A DNA stretch of 7,717 nt from Omnitrophica bacterium GWA2_41_15 (GTDB taxonomy: Bacteria > Omnitrophota > Gorgyraeia > Gorgyraeales > Gorgyraeaceae), in the NCBI GenBank assembly GCA_919902485.1, contig CAKKRB010000021.1, forward strand, positions 1,170 to 8,886, given 5' to 3'. The notes under the pieces were generated by a model that saw only the letters and a program-made list of their open reading frames with translations, did no database searches and was not told the DNA's origin. The number at the start of each line of letters is the position of its first letter. The stretch's first letter is position 1. The position numbers were made by a program, and so were the translations under genes. Positions 1 to 5,308 of this stretch are shown here, in pieces.

Positions 1-24
1 CTTAATCAAATACACCTTTTCCAT
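1..24 (-). CDS. Possible start of the next operon gene, truncated by the window edge
   Basis: An ATG at 24-22 on the minus strand opens a frame of eight codons (MEKVYLIK) that runs to the edge without a stop. An AGGG ribosome-binding-like stretch lies about 8 nt upstream of the ATG, inside the terminal TAGGGATA of the hairpin-rich element. The strand matches the gsp genes. In T2SS operons a gspN, gspC or gspD-type gene often follows gspM, but eight residues are too few to identify anything. It may be a chance ATG. Confidence 0.3.
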
Positions 25-37
25 TATCTTATCCCTA

Positions 38-74
38 TAATTCACAAAACAAGTCATACTCGTTTTGTGAATTA
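38..74. repeat. 13-bp perfect inverted repeat (outer hairpin, left end)
   Basis: TAATTCACAAAAC at 38-50 is the exact reverse complement of GTTTTGTGAATTA at 62-74, with an 11-nt loop. It is the strongest uninterrupted stem in the intergenic region and lies immediately inside the left terminal TATCCCTA of the candidate element. No U-tract follows on either strand. Confidence 0.85.
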
Positions 75-77
75 GTG

Positions 78-95
78 GCTATCTATGTAGATAGC
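78..95. repeat. 8-bp inverted repeat with 2-nt spacer
   Basis: GCTATCTA (78-85) and TAGATAGC (88-95) are exact reverse complements separated by TG. This near-perfect 18-bp palindrome could be an RNA stem or a symmetrical protein-binding site. It is one of five closely packed palindromes in the candidate element at 30-202. Confidence 0.75.
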
Positions 96-153
96 GAGAG
101 CTTACTATCCATTCAGAGAGTAAGTATACACTGCATTCTGTAACTTGTCAAGT

Positions 154-199
154 CCCATAACTTTACAAATGATGCAATGCACGAATTGTAAAGTTAGGG
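154..199. repeat. 14-bp inverted repeat with one bulge (outer hairpin, right end)
   Basis: CCC-A-TAACTTTACAA (154-168) pairs with TTGTAAAGTTAGGG (186-199). There is an uninterrupted 11-bp core (158-168/186-196), a bulged A at 157 and three further G-C pairs. The 17-nt loop contains the TGCAATGCA motif. It begins 5 nt after the gspM stop on the transcribed strand but has no following T-run. Confidence 0.85.
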
Positions 200-204
200 A
201 TAGA

Positions 205-714
205 CTATATTAGGATTTTTGAGAGGACTATTCTGCCTTTAAAAATGGGCTGATTTTGCGAGATACGCTTGAAATCAAATTTCTTCAATGCCACCAAGGT
301 TGGAAGTTTTTCAAGTTGTGACACAAATTTAATAATATTCTCCATCTGGCCTTCTATCTGAAGGTCTATGGCATATTCTTTGTAAAGCCCCTTCTCTATT
401 GCCTGGCCAGGCTTTATATTGCTGGTCTTTATTCCCAGAGAATCCGCAAGGGTTTCCATATAATTTAGAACCTTGGATATATTATTTGTGGTTTTTGCGT
501 ATTTATTATATTCTTTGATTATAGAATTTTTTCTTTGTAAGAGCCTTACCCCTTTATTCATCCTGGCTTTTTTAATTTCTATCTCATTATTCATGAGCTG
601 CCATTTTTTAAGGCATGGTTCCGCCAGAAAATTATAAAGCAGCGCCATGGCCGCAAAAACAATTGTTGCTGTAAAAATATACTTTTCTCTTTTTGACAAA
701 TTTATACGCAGCAT
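205..714 (-). CDS. gspM: GspM/PilO-like inner-membrane assembly protein
   Basis: The 169-residue protein has the GspM/PilO layout. A short basic cytoplasmic N-terminus is followed by one membrane segment (about 13-30). A Lys/Asn/Glu-rich stretch likely to form a coiled coil comes next (about 35-75), and then a compact alpha/beta domain (about 80-169) of the ferredoxin-like kind in this family. In T2SS, GspM pairs with GspL and stabilises the inner-membrane platform. The ATG follows the gspL stop after 1 nt, and AGGTGA lies 6 nt upstream. No motif is diagnostic; the call rests on architecture and on position as the last gsp gene after a GspL-like protein. PilO is the equivalent name if the system is a pilus. 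The TAG stop lies 2 nt from the edge of the hairpin-rich element. Confidence 0.75.
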   Translation of the reverse strand: MLRINLSKREKYIFTATIVFAAMALLYNFLAEPCLKKWQLMNNEIEIKKARMNKGVRLLQRKNSIIKEYNKYAKTTNNISKVLNYMETLADSLGIKTSNIKPGQAIEKGLYKEYAIDLQIEGQMENIIKFVSQLEKLPTLVALKKFDFKRISQNQPIFKGRIVLSKILI

Positions 715-715
715 C

Positions 716-1852
716 TTATTTCACCTGGCATGCTATGTTGAAATCAGTAAACTCCTGATTCCCGGCTTCTTTCTTGGTAGCGTATTTCACTTCCGCTTTC
801 TTAAAATATTTTGATTTTTCAAGTATCTTGATGAAATCAAAGACACCTGACATGTTTCTGGCTGCGCCTTTACAGTAAAGCGTATCTCTTCCGTCATAAT
901 CAAGGCCTGAAACAGACATATCGCCAGGTGCAAGTTCATAAGCCTCTTTTAAAATATTAATTACCAGCCCAACCTCTTCTTTCTGGGATTTCAATATATC
1001 AGTCTTTTTAAGAAAAACTCCCAGCTCATCTGTATCCTTCTGCATCCTGTTGGTTTTTTCAGTGAGCATGAGAATTGTCTTATCTTTTTGATAGAGCTTA
1101 AAAACAAAAAAAGACGCAAGCATTGCCAGGGCAATAAATAAAAGAGAATATGTCAAAAATGCCTGCCTTGTATTTTCCTTTTTAAGTTTTTTATCAATAT
1201 ACTCCCCGGGCAAAAGGTCTATTTCCAGAGAAAAACCAGGGCTGTTTAAATCCTCTTTATATTCATAAAAATTTATTGGGACTGAGAATAACGCCTCTAT
1301 ATGAGGTTTCGAATTTTCAATGCTTAGATTCGAACCATGCGCAACAGTAATCTCTTCTATTTCCCTGTTATCTCTGTCCCTTTTATATGAAATAATAGAC
1401 TTATTTATTTCCTCCGGAAAATTTTCCGCATTCCTGAACCCTCTTGAAAAAACAGGTTTTGTTTTATCTATTACCATAATCTCTGAATAATCCCGCTGTA
1501 TGTCTATAATAAGGTTTGTCTTATCCTGTTTTATAATCCCTTTCTTCAGCATATATAAATACAAAATCTCTGTGCCCAGCCTTATATTCTCAGGCCTGGC
1601 TTTTCTTGCTTTCATCATGTCTTCTACTAACTGCTTCTTTACAATAGCCAGCATAATATAAGAAAACCCACTTTTATATGAGCCCAGGTTCCTTAGGCCG
1701 GTTATTATTTCATCTCTCGGATAAGGCAGTTCTTTAAGCGCCTTAAATTCCGCCATATTGCTGATCTCAGATGAGTCTATGGAAGGAAGCTCTATAAACC
1801 TTAAAATCGCCAGATATCTTGGTATTATTAAAATATCCTTAACCTTTTCCAA
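716..1852 (-). CDS. gspL: GspL-like protein (PilM-like actin-fold domain fused to a PilN-like domain)
   Basis: The 378-residue bitopic protein fits GspL, which links the GspE ATPase to the periplasmic part of T2SS. Residues 1-210 form a cytoplasmic domain resembling a degenerate PilM/actin fold; LIIDIQRDYSEIMVID (114-129) looks like its phosphate-loop strand pair. LLPGEY (213-218), just before the membrane helix (about 231-254), recalls the 'NLLP' signature of PilN. A coiled coil (about 255-300) and a small periplasmic domain (about 305-378) follow. The N-terminus lacks the 'GxDxG' nucleotide loop of true PilM, so ATP binding is doubtful. The start is TTG at 1852-1850, chosen because GAGGA lies 5 nt upstream and the gspK stop is 1 nt away; the next in-frame Met is residue 33. 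The neighbours gspK and gspM support the assignment. Confidence 0.8.
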   Translation of the reverse strand: MEKVKDILIIPRYLAILRFIELPSIDSSEISNMAEFKALKELPYPRDEIITGLRNLGSYKSGFSYIMLAIVKKQLVEDMMKARKARPENIRLGTEILYLYMLKKGIIKQDKTNLIIDIQRDYSEIMVIDKTKPVFSRGFRNAENFPEEINKSIISYKRDRDNREIEEITVAHGSNLSIENSKPHIEALFSVPINFYEYKEDLNSPGFSLEIDLLPGEYIDKKLKKENTRQAFLTYSLLFIALAMLASFFVFKLYQKDKTILMLTEKTNRMQKDTDELGVFLKKTDILKSQKEEVGLVINILKEAYELAPGDMSVSGLDYDGRDTLYCKGAARNMSGVFDFIKILEKSKYFKKAEVKYATKKEAGNQEFTDFNIACQVK

Positions 1853-1853
1853 A

Positions 1854-2696
1854 TCATTCCTCTTTCCAAGAGAATGCTTTCCCGTTACGATCCATTACAG
1901 CCTCTATGCTTCTAACTATATTTTTATTATCTGAAAAATACGCTGATGCCTTTATCCTGAAAAAATTAGATCTTACGCTGAATAATGCCTGATAATTCGC
2001 AATGTTATCCGGCGTAATTCCAAAATTTTCAAATACACTGGCAAAATTATCTTCCCTGAATATGCCGTCATCTTCTGTGCTGATATTTCCGTCATTTCCT
2101 TCCCTGTATGCAATTATTTTATTTACAAGCGAAGAATCTCTGTTTAAAACTATGTTTAAAATATTTTCATCAGCTGTATTTATATTGACTCTTGGATCAT
2201 TTCCTCTGTAAATAGTCGCGTAATCCTTTATCTTTAAAAATATATCCCGCGTCATACCATTAACTAAAAATAGCTCTTCCATAAATTCAAAGCCCTTCTC
2301 TCCCTTCTCTGCTTTATAATCCAGCACAGCCTGACTGAGGGTATCATTGAGGCCCAGCATGATAAGATGTCCTTTCTTTAAATATGGGTTGTTTAAATTT
2401 AACCTGGCTTCTTCATCAAAGGCCCTGTAGACTGTCTCGCCGCCTCCGAACTTAAATTCTTTTTCTTTGCCCCAATCCTCATTAAGGCTATCATAATTAT
2501 CCCTGTCTTTATTAAGCCCTGCTATCTCCTTTGCGACGCCTGCCTTTGCAAGATACAGCGCCCTTATGTTTTCAGATTCATATTTCGCGAGTTTAATATC
2601 GCCTGAATACTTATAGGAAACAGCTATGCTCAATAAAGATAGTATTATCAGCACCCAGAAAACAAATATCAATATACTGCCGTTATCCTTTTTCAT
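1854..2696 (-). CDS. gspK: GspK minor pseudopilin (tip subunit)
   Basis: GspK is the large minor pseudopilin that caps the T2SS pseudopilus with GspI and GspJ. The 280-residue protein has a very short leader ending in G6, so cleavage is expected before S7, followed by a hydrophobic helix (7-29). Position +5 of the mature protein is Phe rather than Glu, as is usual for GspK and unlike the other pseudopilins. EARLNLNN (96-103) and VNINTADENIL (170-180) match conserved GspK motifs. The acidic loop around 207-217 could be its calcium site. The ATG overlaps the gspJ TGA as ATGA, with GGAG 4 nt upstream inside gspJ, so translation is probably coupled. The length is close to the shorter members of the family. 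Confidence 0.92.
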   Translation of the reverse strand: MKKDNGSILIFVFWVLIILSLLSIAVSYKYSGDIKLAKYESENIRALYLAKAGVAKEIAGLNKDRDNYDSLNEDWGKEKEFKFGGGETVYRAFDEEARLNLNNPYLKKGHLIMLGLNDTLSQAVLDYKAEKGEKGFEFMEELFLVNGMTRDIFLKIKDYATIYRGNDPRVNINTADENILNIVLNRDSSLVNKIIAYREGNDGNISTEDDGIFREDNFASVFENFGITPDNIANYQALFSVRSNFFRIKASAYFSDNKNIVRSIEAVMDRNGKAFSWKEE

Positions 2697-3310
2697 TCAG
2701 CTCCAAGCTCTCCCTGCGGGATAAACATGGTCTTGCTGTAAATTTCATCCTCATCCTTAAGCTTGAAAGATATCCTTACTCCTGAAGGCATCTTTCCCTG
2801 AGCCTCTCCCCATGTATCGCGCCATTCAAAACCTTTTGAACCGCTGTTCAATCTGTACGCATATTGAAAACTTATGGAATCAGCGGAAAACACCAGCTCA
2901 TTAAAACCTTCTTCCTCTTTAATCCTGTTACCCTCAAAAAGCATTTTTCTTTTCATCAGGTTTCTGGCGCCTGCATCTTTATCCTGGGCAGCATAATAAT
3001 TAATAATATAGATTTTATCTCTGCCGCCTTCTGATACTAGTGACGGAAATACTATTTCTGAAGCGCTGCCTTTAAACGGCTCGCTCGAAAAGAAAAAAGA
3101 ACTTTTCAGTTCTTTCTGAAATTTCAAAAGTCCTATCCTTGTTTTCTGAAACCTCTGGCCAGCGCTTCCTTTGCGCCATGCCTTTATTCCAACGCTGAAA
3201 GCGCTGTATATGAAAATAACCACAACAGCCATTATAAGAGCCGCAATAATAAGTTCTATAAACGTAAATCCCTTGCGCGTCATAAATAGGTTAAGACTGT
3301 TAAATCCCAT
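2693..3310 (-). CDS. gspJ: GspJ minor pseudopilin
   Basis: The 205-residue protein has a class III prepilin signal, RKG|FTFIEL. Cleavage is expected after G14, with Glu at mature position +5 (E19) and a hydrophobic helix to about residue 37. The rest is a beta-rich globular domain, including SFQYAYRLNSGSKGFEW (about 146-162), of the GspJ type. GspJ forms the tip complex with GspI and GspK. From this ATG the gene overlaps gspI by 31 nt. An alternative start at Met10 (3283-3281) gives a short basic leader, MTRKG, and a clean ATGA overlap with the gspI stop. I think that start is at least as likely, although only the upstream ATG has a purine-rich stretch before it. The order I-J-K supports the call. 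Confidence 0.87.
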   Translation of the reverse strand: MGFNSLNLFMTRKGFTFIELIIAALIMAVVVIFIYSAFSVGIKAWRKGSAGQRFQKTRIGLLKFQKELKSSFFFSSEPFKGSASEIVFPSLVSEGGRDKIYIINYYAAQDKDAGARNLMKRKMLFEGNRIKEEEGFNELVFSADSISFQYAYRLNSGSKGFEWRDTWGEAQGKMPSGVRISFKLKDEDEIYSKTMFIPQGELGAE

Positions 3311-3633
3311 TCTTTATCTTCTTCATTCCAGAACACTTTCAGATTAACCTCTCTTTTACTTACATCCATTTCCCAGGAAAACTTTTCATTAAAAACGCTA
3401 AACACGCCTTTTGAACAGCCTTCCTGAGTATCGCTATTATAAAGCTCAAATACCTTTTGATCAAGCAAAAGGCCTGCCCTGAAATAATCCTTTGAAAATT
3501 CCATTGCCCTCATCGGCCTTATAAATGAATTCAATATCAATAAAACCCCTAAAGATAATATTGATACGCTTACCATTACCTCAAGCAATAAGAACCCTTT
3601 ACTTTTTCTCGCCTTCCCAGTTAGTAACATCAT
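3280..3633 (-). CDS. gspI: GspI minor pseudopilin
   Basis: The 117-residue protein has a prepilin leader, KSKG|FLLLEVMV: cleavage is expected after G13, with Glu at +5 (E18) and a hydrophobic helix over 14-35. The small C-terminal domain and the motif AGLLLDQKVFELY (about 53-65) fit GspI, the nucleating minor pseudopilin that binds GspJ and GspK. The gene overlaps the end of gspG by 35 nt. There are two tandem ATGs at 3633-3631 and 3630-3628. GGAGG (3640-3636), inside gspG, is only 2 nt from the first but 5 nt from the second, so translation probably begins at the second. GspH, often found between G and I, is absent here. Confidence 0.85.
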   Translation of the reverse strand: MMLLTGKARKSKGFLLLEVMVSVSILSLGVLLILNSFIRPMRAMEFSKDYFRAGLLLDQKVFELYNSDTQEGCSKGVFSVFNEKFSWEMDVSKREVNLKVFWNEEDKEWDLTVLTYL

Positions 3634-4015
3634 CTCCTCCGCCTTCTATGCCGTCAGGGCCGTAAGAATAAAGGTCATAGTCAGTATTATGCTCTCCTGG
3701 AGACCTGTAAATATATTTCCTGCCCCATGGATCCAGAGGTTCTTTTTTAAGATACAAACCTTTCCATTTAACAGCTGAGCCAGGTTTAGTCAACAATGCC
3801 TGCAGCCCTTCTTCTGTAGTGGGGTATTTCCCATTATCCAGTTCATACAGATCAAGCGCAACTGATATATTGGAATTTATATCTGCTTTGCCAGCAGCAA
3901 TCCTTGCCTCTTCTGACCTGCCCGCAAGCCTCGGCGCTACCATTGAAACAAGAACGCCGATAATAATTACAACGAGCATAAGTTCAATTAATGTAAAACC
4001 TTTTTTGTTAAACAT
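3599..4015 (-). CDS. gspG: GspG major pseudopilin
   Basis: GspG is the major subunit that polymerises into the T2SS pseudopilus. The 138-residue protein has the classic leader MFNKKG|FTLIELMLV: cleavage after G6, E11 at +5, hydrophobic helix 7-28. GspG signatures follow in order: LDLYELDNGKYPTTEEGLQAL (55-75), LDPWGRKYIYRSPGEHNTDYD (94-114, with one extra residue at its start omitted), and the loop YGPDGIEGGGDDVTNW (118-133), whose acidic residues bind calcium in the family. The length is typical. AAGGAGG lies 7 nt upstream of the ATG, the best ribosome binding site in the window, which suits an abundant subunit. A 7-bp hairpin precedes it. No oddity was seen in the coding region. Confidence 0.96.
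   Translation of the reverse strand: MFNKKGFTLIELMLVVIIIGVLVSMVAPRLAGRSEEARIAAGKADINSNISVALDLYELDNGKYPTTEEGLQALLTKPGSAVKWKGLYLKKEPLDPWGRKYIYRSPGEHNTDYDLYSYGPDGIEGGGDDVTNWEGEKK
3636..3640 (-). promoter_or_regulatory. Ribosome binding site for gspI, inside gspG
   Basis: GGAGG lies within the Gly-Gly-Gly codons of the GspG calcium-loop region. It is 5 nt from the ATG at 3630-3628 and 2 nt from the ATG at 3633-3631. The spacing favours the second ATG as the gspI start. Confidence 0.6.
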
Positions 4016-4022
4016 GTATAGT

Positions 4023-4029
4023 CCTCCTT
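4023..4029 (-). promoter_or_regulatory. Strong ribosome binding site for gspG
   Basis: AAGGAGG on the minus strand is 7 nt from the gspG ATG. It is the closest match to the Shine-Dalgarno consensus among the starts in this window. This fits higher translation of the major pseudopilin than of its neighbours. Confidence 0.85.
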
Positions 4030-4031
4030 TT

Positions 4032-4053
4032 AAATCGCGTGGTTCAGCGATTT
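4032..4053 (-). promoter_or_regulatory. Hairpin between gspF and gspG
   Basis: AAATCGC (4032-4038) and GCGATTT (4047-4053) are exact reverse complements with an 8-nt loop. They fill most of the 40-nt gspF-gspG gap. In the transcript the stem ends 2 nt before the gspG AAGGAGG. There is no T-run, so it is unlikely to be a terminator. A stability or processing element that protects the gspG part of the mRNA is an inference. Confidence 0.5.
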
Positions 4054-4055
4054 TA

Positions 4056-5303
4056 TCAATGCGCTATCAGCGATATTTGAAACACCGGCAAAATCATCGC
4101 CACAACAATAAATCCTACCGCCAGGCCCATCATCAGGATAAATCCTGGCTCAAGAAGGGCTGTTATTATCTTCATCAGCCTGTCTACTTCGGTTTCGTAA
4201 CTACGCGCAATATTAAAAAGCGCCTTATCCAGAAACCCTCCTTCTTCTCCGACTGCTGTCATATTAGCTACGAATACCGGAAAATTCTTTCTCTTTTTTA
4301 TTCCAAGAGTAAGGCTTGAGCCTGCTTTGACATCATTGTATATCTCATCTATTTCCTCTTTTATAGCGCTGTTAATTATAACGTCTGATGTTATTTTTAA
4401 AGAATCAAGCATGGGAACCCCGTTTTTAAGGAGCATTGAAAGCGTCCTGGAAAATCTCGCAAGCTCTGTGTTCTTAAGCAAATCCCCGAAAACAGGTATT
4501 TTTAATTTAACCCTGTCTATCTCATTTTTTCCAGCTGGATTTGAACTACTTGTTTTAAATAAAAATACAGCCCCCACTATAAAAATGGCCAATAAAAACC
4601 AGTAAGCCCTTACAAAATCACTGGCGCCTATAAGTATCCTTGTGGGCAATGGCAATTGCTGGCCCATTTCTACGAACATATTAGCAATCCTTGGCACCAC
4701 AAAAGTTACTAAAATAAATATTGTGGCAAATCCCACAATGGCCATTAAGCCAGGGTAGACCAATGCCGTAAGAATCCTGGCCCTCATATCCTGATCTTTT
4801 TCCAGAAAATCCGCTATATTTGCCAGCACATCATTAAGCGAGCCTGACTCTTCTCCTGAACGCGCAAGATTTATATATAGCCCTGAAAATATATACGGAT
4901 AATCTTTTAACGCCTGCGAAAAATCCTTTCCTTCTTTTATCCTGGATTTAATATTTCCTGTTATCATTTTCAAACTTGCATTCCCTGCCTGATTCTCAAT
5001 CACTCCAAGGGCATTATAAAGCGCCAGGCCTGAACCAAGAAGCTCAGACAGCTGCCTTGTAAAACTACTAATGTCTTTTGTTTTGACTCTCAAGTTTTCT
5101 CGACTCGCTTCACTCACTTGAAGAATATTGTTCGAGCAAAGTCCGAAGGACTGCGTCGAGAACCCAGTCTCCTCTTTTACCGATATAGGATAATAACCCG
5201 ACTGAATCAGCTTATTCACAACTACGCTTTCAGAGTCAGCTTCAATACTGCCCTGCATTATTTCTTCAGGAGACTTCTTTGCTTTATAAATGAACCTGGG
5301 CAT
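4056..5303 (-). CDS. gspF: GspF inner-membrane platform protein
   Basis: GspF is the polytopic platform through which GspE drives pseudopilin assembly. The 415-residue protein has an N-terminal segment (1-45), then two T2SF domains (about 78-200 and 280-405). These carry the repeated motifs FTRQLSELLGSG / FSRTLSMLLKNG (81-92 / 284-295) and ARSGEESGSL / AVGEEGGFLD (147-156 / 350-359). Membrane segments lie at about 180-203, 232-249 and 383-410. The start ATG is 5 nt after the gspE stop, with only a weak upstream purine stretch. The odd part is residues 48-69: they are encoded by a 66-nt palindromic element that fits exactly into the reading frame, in the linker before the first T2SF domain. 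The rest of the protein is intact, so it is probably functional. Confidence 0.95.
   Translation of the reverse strand: MPRFIYKAKKSPEEIMQGSIEADSESVVVNKLIQSGYYPISVKEETGFSTQSFGLCSNNILQVSEASRENLRVKTKDISSFTRQLSELLGSGLALYNALGVIENQAGNASLKMITGNIKSRIKEGKDFSQALKDYPYIFSGLYINLARSGEESGSLNDVLANIADFLEKDQDMRARILTALVYPGLMAIVGFATIFILVTFVVPRIANMFVEMGQQLPLPTRILIGASDFVRAYWFLLAIFIVGAVFLFKTSSSNPAGKNEIDRVKLKIPVFGDLLKNTELARFSRTLSMLLKNGVPMLDSLKITSDVIINSAIKEEIDEIYNDVKAGSSLTLGIKKRKNFPVFVANMTAVGEEGGFLDKALFNIARSYETEVDRLMKIITALLEPGFILMMGLAVGFIVVAMILPVFQISLIAH
5097..5162. repeat. In-frame palindromic (cloverleaf-like) element inside gspF
   Basis: The 66-nt segment is bounded by TTCTCGAC (5097-5104) and its exact reverse complement GTCGAGAA (5155-5162). 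Between them are three smaller hairpins: CTTCA/TGAAG (5108-5112/5119-5123), TTG/CAA (5128-5130/5137-5139) and AGTCC/GGACT (5140-5144/5148-5152). Together they can be drawn as a four-way junction. Its edges coincide with codon boundaries: it encodes GspF residues 48-69 with no stop. This resembles palindromic repeats that insert in frame into bacterial genes, as in Rickettsia, but family membership is not established. Confidence 0.65.
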
Positions 5304-5308
5304 AACTG

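Larger units (their letters stand above)
30..202. mobile_element. Hairpin-rich element with inverted termini (MITE- or PATE-like candidate)
   Basis: This 173-nt non-coding stretch begins TATCCCTA (30-37) and ends with the exact reverse complement TAGGGATA (195-202). Each end carries a strong palindrome just inside: 38-50/62-74 (13 bp, perfect) and 154-168/186-199 (14 bp with one bulged A). Shorter palindromes lie between them at 78-85/88-95, 101-106/119-124 and 143-147/149-153. The two end palindromes resemble each other (TAATTCACAA and TAACTTTACAA). No hairpin is followed by a T-run, so they are not typical terminators. The outermost TA at each end could be a TA target duplication. A structured RNA is an alternative. 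There is no transposase gene, so any mobility would depend on an enzyme supplied elsewhere. Confidence 0.5.

Noticed and set aside
154..199. Rho-independent terminator for the gsp operon
   Set aside because: The stem is strong and well placed after gspM, but no T-run follows on the transcribed strand and the 17-nt loop is large. It could still slow transcription, but it is not a typical terminator.
30..202. CRISPR array or tandem repeat
   Set aside because: The repeats are inverted and of different sequence. There is no regularly spaced direct repeat.
2002..2211. Plus-strand 69-codon frame opposite gspK
   Set aside because: A short antisense shadow with no ribosome binding site or family signature.
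3819..4319. Plus-strand open frame of 166 codons opposite gspG and gspF
   Set aside because: It is antisense to two strongly supported genes, its translation has no family features and it crosses the gspF-gspG gap. It is a shadow of the coding frames.
5097..5162. tRNA or tRNA-like gene
   Set aside because: The cloverleaf-like folding and a GTTCGA stretch recall a tRNA, but the arms are in the wrong places, there is no proper 7-bp acceptor with T and D arms, and the segment is translated in frame within gspF.
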